DNA from: Dyadobacter psychrophilus
GTDB lineage: Bacteria; Bacteroidota; Bacteroidia; Cytophagales; Spirosomataceae
DNA length: 64,000 nucleotides
NCBI RefSeq assembly: GCF_900167945.1
Contig: NZ_FUZA01000001.1
Span: forward strand, 620,001 to 684,000
Direction: 5' to 3'
Shown here: positions 18,344-28,358 of the stretch, piece after piece
Layout: every line of letters begins with the position of its first letter
Position numbering within the stretch: the first letter of the stretch is position 1
Program-made: the position numbers and the translations under genes
The notes under the pieces: model-generated
The model's database searches: none
Seen by the model: the letters and a program-made list of their open reading frames with translations, nothing else
What the model was told of the DNA's origin: nothing

Positions 18344-19432
18344 TTAAAAATTCACTACACCTTCAAATGCCTTCTTAGGTTTGAAATTTTCATCAAAAAG
18401 CAGCGGATAGTCCTTGCGGCCAGGCACCGGGAAGTTGTCCAGCCAAGTCGTTTTATCTGATACATTCCAGAATGTGACGCCGGTAATGGTGCCTTTGTGT
18501 TTTCTGAATGTGTCAAAGATCATTTTGTAATGTGCTGCCTGCTTCTGCTCTATTTCCGGCGTAAAAACGCTTTTTTCATCGCCAGCTTTTCGTTGCCTGC
18601 GTTCATGCTCTTTGGGATGTACGGACACGTCGAGCTCGGTGATCTGAACCGCTAGCCCCAGGCTCGCAAACTGCGTGATCGACTTTTCCAGCTCGGCCTG
18701 GGTAGGTTCATAAACAGACCAATGTGCCTGCAACCCTACCCCGTGGATCGGGACGTTTTTCTCTTTCAATTTCTTCACCAGCTGATAGATTTTCTCTCTT
18801 TTAACAGCATTTTCGGTGTTGTAATCATTGTAAAAAAGCTTGGCATCCGGGTCGACAGCATGCGCATATTCAAATGCTTTTTGAATGTAATCTTCGCCTA
18901 TGATCTGGTAAAATTTGGATTCCCGGTAAATGCCCTTCCCTGTGTCAGGAACTGCCTCGTTCACCACATCCCATGCGTAAATTTTGCCTTTGTAACGCGT
19001 CATCACATCAGTAATATGCTGCTTTAAGCGCGACAACAATTCTTCGCGTGAAACCTGCGCGCCGAGTGAATCCGTGAAAAACCATTTGGGCGTCTGGTTA
19101 TGCCAGCAAAGTGTATGGCCGCGGACTTTAATGGCGTTTGTTTGTCCAAATTCAACGATTGCATCCGCATCCTTCCAGTTGTAGCGATCTTTCTCCGGAT
19201 GGATCGGCCCCATTTTCATCGCATTTTCGGGCGTAATGCTGTTGAATTGCTGCTTAATGAGTTCCGCTTCCGGGCCGGCCACACTTCTAGGAGAAACTGC
19301 TACGCCGATTGGAAAATAGGTCGTATATGCTTCCTTAAGCGACTTTTGAGCCAAAAGACTTTCTGAGGGAAACAGTGCCGCCAAAACAGCCCCAATTTTT
19401 AACCAACTGCTTAATGATGATCGTTTTGCCAT
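18344..19432 (-). CDS. GH10 endo-1,4-beta-xylanase
   Basis: This enzyme cuts the beta-1,4-xylan backbone. It has 362 residues from the start MAKRSSLSSW, chosen because it begins a signal peptide (ending SLLAQ) and lies 19 bases after the upstream stop. Longer in-frame starts up to 19609 would overlap the esterase gene by over 150 bases and add 59 residues with no domain. The GH10 barrel shows GHTLCWHNQTPKWF, the acid/base Glu in AWDVVNEAVPD and the nucleophile Glu in QITELDVS. There is no carbohydrate-binding module or sorting domain. It is therefore probably periplasmic or a simple secreted enzyme, unlike the multi-domain surface xylanases of many gut Bacteroides loci. Confidence 0.95.
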   Translation of the reverse strand: MAKRSSLSSWLKIGAVLAALFPSESLLAQKSLKEAYTTYFPIGVAVSPRSVAGPEAELIKQQFNSITPENAMKMGPIHPEKDRYNWKDADAIVEFGQTNAIKVRGHTLCWHNQTPKWFFTDSLGAQVSREELLSRLKQHITDVMTRYKGKIYAWDVVNEAVPDTGKGIYRESKFYQIIGEDYIQKAFEYAHAVDPDAKLFYNDYNTENAVKREKIYQLVKKLKEKNVPIHGVGLQAHWSVYEPTQAELEKSITQFASLGLAVQITELDVSVHPKEHERRQRKAGDEKSVFTPEIEQKQAAHYKMIFDTFRKHKGTITGVTFWNVSDKTTWLDNFPVPGRKDYPLLFDENFKPKKAFEGVVNF

Positions 19433-19451
19433 GACCAATGCTGATGAATGA

Positions 19452-21389
<1,938 letters not shown>

Positions 21390-21435
21390 TTATAGAAGGA
21401 TATTGGTTTAGTGATGATTGATCATATCTCTTACA

Positions 21436-22350
21436 CTACGGCATTTTGAACGAATCTTCCGGCCGCAGACTCCGGGTATGGGCTGTCGGAAAATTAGCAG
21501 GCACGGGGATCGTCACTTTACCTGTCGCGAGCCACTCTGCTGCTCTGATCACAGTGGTCTGATAACCAATGCAGCGATAAGCAGGCGGGTAAATTTCTCC
21601 TTTCCAAAGGTGTCCCAGACTTGAATTGTAAACCCGCCCGTTGCCATATTGTACAACCCATTCTACCGGCCAGGTCCTGTTTGTGCTCGTACTATCAAAA
21701 GCGCAGGAAAGCACACTGATTTTTTCGGCTGGTCCTCGTGGAAAATAGTAAACTTCTGTATTAGCCGTCTGCCACTGATTGGGGTATCCTTTATTGATAG
21801 GATGGGGTGTCAGCACCTGGATCAACGCATTGAACCTGTCTCCATGACCTGTTCCCTTTCCCTCGTTGGGTGCGATCCGCGTAATTTTTTTTAGCGAGTC
21901 AATTTCCAAAGCATATCCTTCCGAGGCACGCCTCCAACCCAGTCCTATCATTTTGTCATATTCTTTCCAATGAGGAAATGCATTGTTGGCTGAATGAAGA
22001 ATATACAAACCACCGCCATTCTTAACGTATTTCTCCAATTGTTGTTCGGCTTGTCTCGGCCAGCGTAGATTGGGATTTTGAATGTTGTTCGTGTTCTGAA
22101 TAATCAATGCGTACTTGGTGAAATCGGGGTTCCACGCACTTCGTTCCAGACTATCCGCAGGAACAGTACTAACCTCCACCAGAAAACGCCCACTTTCTTC
22201 CAGTATCCATTTGGTTACGGCCGTGGTTTGTTTCCAGTCATGGTTACTGAACCCATCCACGATCAAAACGCGTATCGGTTTTGATTTTTGAGCCAGGACA
22301 CTCAGGGAGATACAAGCAGACAGCATCAAGACAAGACAATTTCTAAGCAT
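21436..22350 (-). CDS. Secreted ThuA-domain protein
   Basis: The protein has about 304 residues from MLRNCLVLMLSACISL, the ATG that begins the signal peptide; an upstream ATG at 22410 would add 20 residues. The ThuA fold (a glutamine-amidotransferase-like Rossmann domain) is seen in VLIVDGFSNHDW, YALIIQNTNN, YVKNGGGLYILHSANNAFP and GNGRVYNSSLGHLWKG. ThuA proteins were named for trehalose use in rhizobia and are common in Bacteroidota carbohydrate loci. Their reaction is not established for most members. It lies between the CE1 esterase and a VOC gene, leftward, with short gaps, so it is likely part of the same transcript. Confidence 0.86.
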   Translation of the reverse strand: MLRNCLVLMLSACISLSVLAQKSKPIRVLIVDGFSNHDWKQTTAVTKWILEESGRFLVEVSTVPADSLERSAWNPDFTKYALIIQNTNNIQNPNLRWPRQAEQQLEKYVKNGGGLYILHSANNAFPHWKEYDKMIGLGWRRASEGYALEIDSLKKITRIAPNEGKGTGHGDRFNALIQVLTPHPINKGYPNQWQTANTEVYYFPRGPAEKISVLSCAFDSTSTNRTWPVEWVVQYGNGRVYNSSLGHLWKGEIYPPAYRCIGYQTTVIRAAEWLATGKVTIPVPANFPTAHTRSLRPEDSFKMP

Positions 22351-22428
22351 AATCGTATCATTAAATTCATCCACAAAGCACCTGAGACCCGTATTGACCG
22401 TCTGGCTCAAAGCGAGGAACCGCCTTCC

Positions 22429-22950
22429 CTATTCAAGAGCTCCGATCAGCTCCACAAATGTTCCGTCCGGATCCTGAACGAGCACGAAATGTGAATCTTT
22501 CGTCAGCGGTGTAGGCGTACTGCCCAGGAAGGCCACATTTTGCTCTTTCAGCCTTTCAATGATGGGCTTCAAGGATTTAACCTGAATGGTGATATACTGT
22601 GGACCTGTATCATCCTGGATGAACTTCGACTTAGGGTGATTTGCTTTTTTGCCAAAACTCATCAGTTTCCAATCGGTACCTTCCGGGCCGTTTTCGAGTT
22701 TCAAAATATTGACTTCGACGGCTTCTCCGCCTGTTAATCCGCCTCTTTTCCCAAACTCTGCATTAATGGTGAAGTTGCCGGTCTTGACCATGCCGATTCC
22801 TTTGACATAGAAATCGAGAGAACGTTGCATATCCGCTACCACGACGCCGACGCCGATAGACTTACTTTTAAAATTGGATTGCGCGTGAACAAGGCTGCCA
22901 AACAGCAGTGCACTAATCATCAACAGATTCTTAAATGTGGACATTTTCAT
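22429..22950 (-). CDS. Exported VOC (glyoxalase/bleomycin-resistance fold) protein
   Basis: The protein has 173 residues. A signal peptide (MSTFKNLLMISALLFGSLVHA) precedes one vicinal-oxygen-chelate unit of about 130 residues. The VOC pattern is seen in IGVGVVVADMQRSLDFYVKG, the central PQYITIQVKSL and the end FVLVQDPDGTFVELIG, where the last Glu fits a metal ligand position. VOC enzymes are mostly cytoplasmic, so the clear signal peptide is unusual. A role in a xylan locus is not known. Its start lies 3 bases after the GH43 stop, so co-translation is likely. An ATG two codons in is an alternative start. Confidence 0.85.
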   Translation of the reverse strand: MKMSTFKNLLMISALLFGSLVHAQSNFKSKSIGVGVVVADMQRSLDFYVKGIGMVKTGNFTINAEFGKRGGLTGGEAVEVNILKLENGPEGTDWKLMSFGKKANHPKSKFIQDDTGPQYITIQVKSLKPIIERLKEQNVAFLGSTPTPLTKDSHFVLVQDPDGTFVELIGALE

Positions 22951-22953
22951 AGG

Positions 22954-24633
22954 TTATTTGATTGTTTTAAAAACTGGGTCATTGCCGCTGTATTTCAGAA
23001 ATTTGAAAGAAGCCGAATTGGTTGAAGACTCGCCGGATGAAGTGGCGTACATGCCGAACAGACAGCCAATAAAGCCGCCTGCAACCTCTGTACTCAGGAA
23101 TTTGGCGTCAACTTTGTCTTTCAGCAATTCCCAGGAATTGCCCTTTGAGAAGTAAAAACTGTAAGTATCGCCTTGCGCCACAATGCGCAACTTGACAGGC
23201 TTCGAAGCATCCGAAACAGGCATTTCTGATAGCAGCTCCATTTCCTTTCCTTTTGCACCACTTTTGAAAAGCTGAATCATGGGCTTACCAACTTTGCTGG
23301 ATTTGCTCAAAAAGTAAAAGTGCGACTCATCCTGAAAAATGGTCAGGCCTGCTTTTTCTTTTTCTGATCTGGGTGAAAAATCGACTTCTGTTTCAGTTGT
23401 GCAGAATAAATGCTGCTGGCGTTTTCCGATAAATGAAGGGTTGCCCAACTCCATAATGGTTTCGGGTTTCAGCTTCATTGTAAGTCCGTTCTGTTTGGAT
23501 AATGCAAATGAGCTGCTATCGATCGTCCGCATGAAAAGCAACGCAGGATCGAGCTTGTTTTCGAATTTTAATGTATATGCAAAATTGCCAGCCTGCGGAA
23601 TCGCATCTTTTTGCTTCACTTCCTTGTAATTGACAGTATATGCGTAATCTACATTCTTAGTAGGCGGGTTAATGATTGGCCAGTCGTTTTTCCATTCCAC
23701 AGGCGCGATGAATGTTTCCCGACCGGTGTTGTAATAATTGCCTTCATAAGGGCGTACTGCCAGGAAAATGGCGTAGGTCTTTCCATCCGGCCCATCCACA
23801 AACTGCGCGTGACCGGCTGAGGTGATGGGATCTTTTCGGTCTTCGGGAAGTCCTTTCTGTGTTAAGATCGGGTTATTCTCATACGGGACAAATGGCCCCC
23901 AAACCGACTTACTGCGAAAAACGACTTCCGTATGATTTACCGAAGTGCCGCCCTCGGCCGCGTACAAATAATACCAGTCATTCCGCTTCATAATATGCGG
24001 CGCTTCGATCCAAACGGGCTTTTTGCTCAGATCCACACCGCCATTAACGAGCTGTTTTCCCTCACCCACAACCTTCAACGTTGCCGGATCCAGTTCATAA
24101 ATGCGGATCGTTCTGTGCCCGGAATAAAGCGGTTTTCTGTCGGGCGCATCGCTGTTGTAAATGATGTAGGCCTTATTATCATTATCAAAAAACAGCGACG
24201 GATCGATGCCGCGGGCTTGTGGAATGCGGATAGGGTCGCTCCACGGGCCAGCCGGATTTTTGGCAGTCACCACGAAATTTCCATCATGGTCAATGTCCGT
24301 ACAGGTCACGTAAAATGTGCCGTTATGGAAGCTGATCGCAGGCGCGAAAAGCCCTCTGGTCAGCTTCTCGCCCATAAAATCCATTTGCGAAGACCGGTCG
24401 ATCACATTGCCGATCTGCTTCCAGTTTTTCAGATCTTTACTATGAAAAACTGGAATGCCGGGAAAATAGGAGAACGTAGAGTTCACCAGATAATAATCCG
24501 CCCCTACCTGCACCACGCTCGGATCGGGATAAAAACCGGTCAGAATCGGGTTAACCAAGGTCGTTTGCGCGGTTACGAGCTGCCCGATAAGGAGCCAAGC
24601 AACACAGGCAGCGGAAATAAATCTTTTGATCAT
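22954..24633 (-). CDS. GH43 beta-xylosidase/alpha-L-arabinofuranosidase
   Basis: The protein has 559 residues with a signal peptide ending LVTAQ. The five-bladed GH43 propeller (about 25-340) has its catalytic residues in FYPDPSVVQ (base Asp), RGIDPSLFFD (modulating Asp) and WIEAPHIMKRNDWYYLYAAE (acid Glu). The C-terminal 200 residues (QHLFCTTETEVDFSPRSEKE, AGLTIFQDESHFYF) form the concanavalin-like beta-xylosidase C-terminal domain. Together they place it among GH43 enzymes that release xylose or arabinose from arabinoxylan oligosaccharides. Which sugar is removed cannot be told from sequence alone. It sits between the VOC gene and the GH95 gene. Confidence 0.94.
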   Translation of the reverse strand: MIKRFISAACVAWLLIGQLVTAQTTLVNPILTGFYPDPSVVQVGADYYLVNSTFSYFPGIPVFHSKDLKNWKQIGNVIDRSSQMDFMGEKLTRGLFAPAISFHNGTFYVTCTDIDHDGNFVVTAKNPAGPWSDPIRIPQARGIDPSLFFDNDNKAYIIYNSDAPDRKPLYSGHRTIRIYELDPATLKVVGEGKQLVNGGVDLSKKPVWIEAPHIMKRNDWYYLYAAEGGTSVNHTEVVFRSKSVWGPFVPYENNPILTQKGLPEDRKDPITSAGHAQFVDGPDGKTYAIFLAVRPYEGNYYNTGRETFIAPVEWKNDWPIINPPTKNVDYAYTVNYKEVKQKDAIPQAGNFAYTLKFENKLDPALLFMRTIDSSSFALSKQNGLTMKLKPETIMELGNPSFIGKRQQHLFCTTETEVDFSPRSEKEKAGLTIFQDESHFYFLSKSSKVGKPMIQLFKSGAKGKEMELLSEMPVSDASKPVKLRIVAQGDTYSFYFSKGNSWELLKDKVDAKFLSTEVAGGFIGCLFGMYATSSGESSTNSASFKFLKYSGNDPVFKTIK

Positions 24634-24666
24634 TACAATGTGATCTTAATCATTGAGATGAATAAC

Positions 24667-27126
24667 TTATTGATTGACAAACACATAGGATTTACCAACC
24701 TCTGTCGGAATGTCGTAAAGGAATGTAGGCTGAATCGTCGGCGCAGACAAGTTGGCCTTGGGCGACAAAACAGCATTTGCCACCGGTTCAACCTGATAAA
24801 ACGCATTACTATTCTGTCCCGAGGCTTCGCTTAATGCCTTGCCATTCGCCATTATCAATGCATTTGGCACACGCAGCCGCAGGTTTCCGCCCAGCCTCGA
24901 TTTTACCTCAACCTTCGTGAGCTTTCCTTCTTTCCATTCCATATTGACAAGTTCAAAACCGCCTTGCGCGAGCAATCCGCTAATATTTCCAGCTTGCCAA
25001 ACATCTGGCAATGCGGGAAGTAAATGAACCGCTCCGTCCGCGCTTTGCATCAGCATTTCGGTAATGCCCGACGTGCAGCCGAAGTTGCCGTCGATCTGGA
25101 ATGGCGGGTGTGCATCGAAGAGGTTGTTGTAAGTTCCGCCTCCTTCTTTGGAAGTTCCTAAGGGTGAAAGCTGGCTTTTGATCAATGCAAATGCGTGGTT
25201 TCCGTCCTGCAATCTGGCCCACCAGTTCACTTTCCAGCCCATACTCCATCCCGTGGAAACGTCGCCGCGGTGCAGCAATGTAGTGCGGGCAGCGGAGAAT
25301 AGTTCGGGTGTGCGGTAAGCAGAAACTTGGTCGGACGGGAACAGGCCGTATAAATGCGAAACATGGCGGTGGTGATCGTTTGAATCATCCACATCGTCGA
25401 GCCATTCCTGCAATTGTCCGTGTTGTCCCACGTGCATGGGCGGCAGGCGTTTGCGCATTTGTTTAAGTGAATCCGTGAATGCGGCGTCCTTCTTCAGGAT
25501 TTCTGCCGCACGTATTGTGCTGCTGAAAACATCAAATGCAATCTGGTTATCCATCGTTGTCCCGGCGTCAAGCGAGGAGCCTTCGTGTGCGGCGGGAGCA
25601 TTTTCGGGAGAGCTTCCCGGATTGACGACGAGCCATTTGTATTTGGGATGCTCAATCAAAAAATCCGCATAGAATGTGGCTGCGCCTTTCAGGATTGGAT
25701 AAATTTTGGCCAGATAGGCTTTGTCGCCATGATAAAGATAATGCTGCCACAAATGCTGGCTCGTCCAGCCGCCGCCTGCAATCCACATGCCCCAGAATGC
25801 GCCATCGATCGCGCCAGTTGCGCGCCAGATGTCGGTGTTATGATGCGCCATCCAACCTCTTGCGCCATACATGGTTTTGGCCGTTTCCTTTCCGGTTTGC
25901 GAAAGTTCCTCGACCATTTTCAGAAAAGGCTCATGCAGCTCGCTCAAATTGGTGCGTTCTGCCGGCCAGTAATTCATCTGTGCATTGATGTTAATGGTGT
26001 ATTTGCTATCCCAGGGCGGCATCATTTTGTTGTTCCAAATCCCCTGCAAATTAGCGGGTTGCCCGCCCGGTTGCGAACTGGAAATCAGCAGATAGCGGCC
26101 ATATTGATAGTAAAGCGTAACCAGCTCGGGATCATTGACATTGCGAAAGTTTTTGAGCCTTTCATCCGTTGGCAAATTGCCAAGGTCCGTTGTGCCAAGA
26201 TCAAATTTTACGCGTTTGAAATATTTCTGGTAAGCCGCAATGTGCGGATTCAGGATGGCTGAGTAAGATTTGGACGCTGCTTTGTCGAGGTAGGAAGCGG
26301 CTAATGTATTCTCATCCCCGCTTACATCATTATAGTTTTTGAAATTCGTAGCAATGGAAACAAAAATCGTGGCCGCATCAGCGCCTTTCACCATTAACAA
26401 AGTGTCATTGGACGTCACCGTGCCGCCTTCTGTTTTTATTCTTGTAATGCCTTTGAAACGAACTTCGCCCTTCACGCCCTCATGATCCTGCGTTGTTCCG
26501 GCAATGGTAAGGTCTTTCGTGGTTGTTGTTTTGATTGATTTGGTTTTGTGCAAAGAGGCATAGGAAGCATCGAATGTCAGCTTACCCGGCTTGTCGGCAG
26601 TCAGCCGGATCACGATCACCCGATCAGGAAATGAAGCGAGGACTTCGCGGGTGTAGTTGATGCCGCCGACTTGGTAAGTGGTTTTGGCAACAGCGCGTTC
26701 AATGTCGAGTTCGCGGTAATAATTCGTGAAGGTTTCGTGACCTGGAAAAGTCAGCCGCAAATCGCCAAGCGGCTGGAACATTTGCCCGTGCGATTTTTTG
26801 GTAATAATGGCTTTGTTAGCCAGCTTTTCGGCTTCCTTTTGTTTTCCGTCAAAGATCAATTTCCGGATCTCTGGCAATGCCGCCAGCGCATCCGGATTGT
26901 CGTTGCGGTTCGGCCCACCCGACCATAATGTATGCTCATTCAGCTGGATCGTTTCATTCACCACATTGCCATACACCATCCCGCCCAGCCTGCCGTTGCC
27001 AACGGGCAGTGCATTTTCCCAGGTTTTACCCGAGGGCGTGTTATACCAAAGTTTTTGCACCCGCGAAGTCTGAGCATGACCCGCAAATGTTACTGTCAGA
27101 AATAACAGGTAAAAACATTTCCTCAT
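24667..27126 (-). CDS. GH95 alpha-L-fucosidase/alpha-L-galactosidase
   Basis: The protein has about 819 residues, with a signal peptide directly after the chosen start ([19 protein letters not shown]). The N-terminal beta domain contains [16 protein letters not shown] and [15 protein letters not shown]. The (alpha/alpha)6 barrel contains [33 protein letters not shown] with the Asn residues of the GH95 site, and [12 protein letters not shown] with the presumed acid Glu. [19 protein letters not shown] motif is also conserved. GH95 enzymes split alpha-1,2-L-fucose or the related L-galactose. In Bacteroides xylan loci a GH95 removes L-galactose from cereal glucuronoarabinoxylan, which fits this locus better than fucose. 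It is first in its own transcript after a terminator. Confidence 0.94.
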   Translation of the reverse strand: MRKCFYLLFLTVTFAGHAQTSRVQKLWYNTPSGKTWENALPVGNGRLGGMVYGNVVNETIQLNEHTLWSGGPNRNDNPDALAALPEIRKLIFDGKQKEAEKLANKAIITKKSHGQMFQPLGDLRLTFPGHETFTNYYRELDIERAVAKTTYQVGGINYTREVLASFPDRVIVIRLTADKPGKLTFDASYASLHKTKSIKTTTTKDLTIAGTTQDHEGVKGEVRFKGITRIKTEGGTVTSNDTLLMVKGADAATIFVSIATNFKNYNDVSGDENTLAASYLDKAASKSYSAILNPHIAAYQKYFKRVKFDLGTTDLGNLPTDERLKNFRNVNDPELVTLYYQYGRYLLISSSQPGGQPANLQGIWNNKMMPPWDSKYTININAQMNYWPAERTNLSELHEPFLKMVEELSQTGKETAKTMYGARGWMAHHNTDIWRATGAIDGAFWGMWIAGGGWTSQHLWQHYLYHGDKAYLAKIYPILKGAATFYADFLIEHPKYKWLVVNPGSSPENAPAAHEGSSLDAGTTMDNQIAFDVFSSTIRAAEILKKDAAFTDSLKQMRKRLPPMHVGQHGQLQEWLDDVDDSNDHHRHVSHLYGLFPSDQVSAYRTPELFSAARTTLLHRGDVSTGWSMGWKVNWWARLQDGNHAFALIKSQLSPLGTSKEGGGTYNNLFDAHPPFQIDGNFGCTSGITEMLMQSADGAVHLLPALPDVWQAGNISGLLAQGGFELVNMEWKEGKLTKVEVKSRLGGNLRLRVPNALIMANGKALSEASGQNSNAFYQVEPVANAVLSPKANLSAPTIQPTFLYDIPTEVGKSYVFVNQ

Positions 27127-27132
27127 ATAAAA

Positions 27133-27170
27133 TGTCAAATTTGAAAATTTTTTAATATGTCAATATGACA
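27133..27170 (-). promoter_or_regulatory. Candidate operator upstream of GH95 (TGTCA-N3-TGACA)
   Basis: On the minus strand TGTCATATTGACA (27170 to 27158) lies 32-44 bases before the GH95 start. A weaker copy, with one arm intact, lies at 27133-27145, 25 bases away and overlapping the leader. The same 13-base palindrome, differing by one central base, occurs upstream of susC. Its repeat at two separate transcripts of one locus supports a shared regulator. The hybrid two-component protein encoded at 33738 is a natural candidate but an unlinked factor is possible. Confidence 0.5.
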
Positions 27171-27235
27171 CTTTAATTAAAGACAATGGTATGAGGTATT
27201 TTAGAAAAAACAAAATTATTTCTTGATTAAAACAG

Positions 27236-27287
27236 AAAAACCGGCGTTGCAGCAAGCGAGTGTAAATGCTATAACGCCAGTTTTTTT
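27236..27287 (-). terminator. Rho-independent terminator of the susC-susD-GH43 transcript
   Basis: A long stem is formed by AAAACCGGCGTT (27237-27248) and AACGCCAGTTTT (27273-27284), with one G-T wobble and a 24-base loop. On the minus strand the stem is followed by TTTTTC. The stem overlaps the TAA stop codon of the GH43 gene. The reverse strand also ends in a T run, so it may work in both directions. It separates susC-susD-GH43 from the GH95-to-GH67 genes. Confidence 0.75.
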
Positions 27288-28344
27288 AAGGATTAATGGT
27301 TTTAATATCGCCATTGTTATCCCGGAGCAACTCCCTGACCTTCACATTGCGTAAGTGCGTCTTCCCGGAAAGGGCTGCATCGTGATAGAAAATATACCAT
27401 TTGCCCTGCACCTCCACGATGGAATGATGGGTCGTCCAGCCTTCGACCGGGTTCATAATCACACCTTTGTAAGTAAATGGACCGTAAGGGGTCGTCCCTT
27501 CGGCATAGCATAGCAAGTGCGTATCACCGGTCGAATACGAGAAATAATATTTACCATTAAACTTGTGCATCCAGGCGCCTTCAAAAAACCGGCGTTTGTT
27601 ATCGGATGCCAGAAGTGGCTTGCCATTTTCATCCAGGATCTGCACATCTTTTAAAGGCTCGGAAAACGACAGCATATCACCACTCATGGCGGCCACTTTT
27701 GCGCTTAGTGCCGGTTCATTCTCATGTCCCTTGCCCAGGTCGGTCATCAGCGACTTTTCGTATTTTCCTGTGTGCCAGCGTTGCAGCTGACCACCCCAGA
27801 TGCCTCCCAGATACATATAGCTTTTGCCGTCTGTATCCGTAAAAACTGCGGGGTCGATGCTGTAACTGCCCTCCATTGGCTTGGGCTCGGCTTTGAATGG
27901 TCCGGTTGGTGATTTGCTTGTTGCCACTCCCATGCGGAAGACGCCTTCTTTGTCTTTGACCGGAAAATAAAGATAGTAAGTGCCGTTTTTGAATGCTGCG
28001 TCGGGCGCCCACATTTGCTTATCGGCCCACGGCACATCTTTCACATCCAGCGCCACGCCGTGATCAGTAACCTTTCCCCCGATTTTATCCATTGAATAAA
28101 CATGGTAATCACGCATCTGAAAATGCCCGCCTTCATCGTCCTGGGGCACGTCCGCTTCAATGTCGTGCGACGGATAGATGTAAATTTTCCCGTTGAATAC
28201 ATGGGCCGAGGGATCAGCGGTGTACAAGTCTGTCACCAATGGTTTAATGCTGGTTCCCTGGCAAAAGCCGGTTTGAACACCCAGGCCGCCCAACGCGAGC
28301 AAGGACGCCGATACGCCTAGTAATAAGCTGCGATTTATCATCAT
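27286..28344 (-). CDS. GH43 glycoside hydrolase (second, single-domain)
   Basis: The protein has 352 residues. The signal peptide ends near GFCQG. A single five-bladed GH43 propeller fills the rest. The base Asp is in YTADPSAHVFNGKIYIYPSH, the middle Asp in YSIDPAVFTDTDG and the acid Glu in RRFFEGAWMHKFNGKYYFSY. WTTHHSIVEVQGKWYIFYHD is the conserved last blade. It lacks the C-terminal domain of the other GH43 in this locus and resembles the small GH43 xylosidases/arabinofuranosidases encoded next to susD in many Bacteroidota. The gene follows susD by 14 bases and ends in the terminator. The second codon is also ATG, so either Met may start it. Confidence 0.93.
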   Translation of the reverse strand: MMINRSLLLGVSASLLALGGLGVQTGFCQGTSIKPLVTDLYTADPSAHVFNGKIYIYPSHDIEADVPQDDEGGHFQMRDYHVYSMDKIGGKVTDHGVALDVKDVPWADKQMWAPDAAFKNGTYYLYFPVKDKEGVFRMGVATSKSPTGPFKAEPKPMEGSYSIDPAVFTDTDGKSYMYLGGIWGGQLQRWHTGKYEKSLMTDLGKGHENEPALSAKVAAMSGDMLSFSEPLKDVQILDENGKPLLASDNKRRFFEGAWMHKFNGKYYFSYSTGDTHLLCYAEGTTPYGPFTYKGVIMNPVEGWTTHHSIVEVQGKWYIFYHDAALSGKTHLRNVKVRELLRDNNGDIKTINP

Positions 28345-28358
28345 TTAAATTTTTTTTA

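Noticed and set aside
23932..24834. A 300-residue open frame on the plus strand
   Set aside because: It is antisense to the GH43 and GH95 genes, which have clear catalytic motifs. The translation is rich in Arg, His and Ile without any domain.
25585..26262. A 225-residue open frame on the plus strand
   Set aside because: It is antisense to GH95; the composition is typical of a reverse shadow.
27138..27147. Palindrome TCAAATTTGA next to GH95
   Set aside because: It overlaps the weak second TGTCA copy in A/T-rich sequence, where such symmetry is expected by chance.
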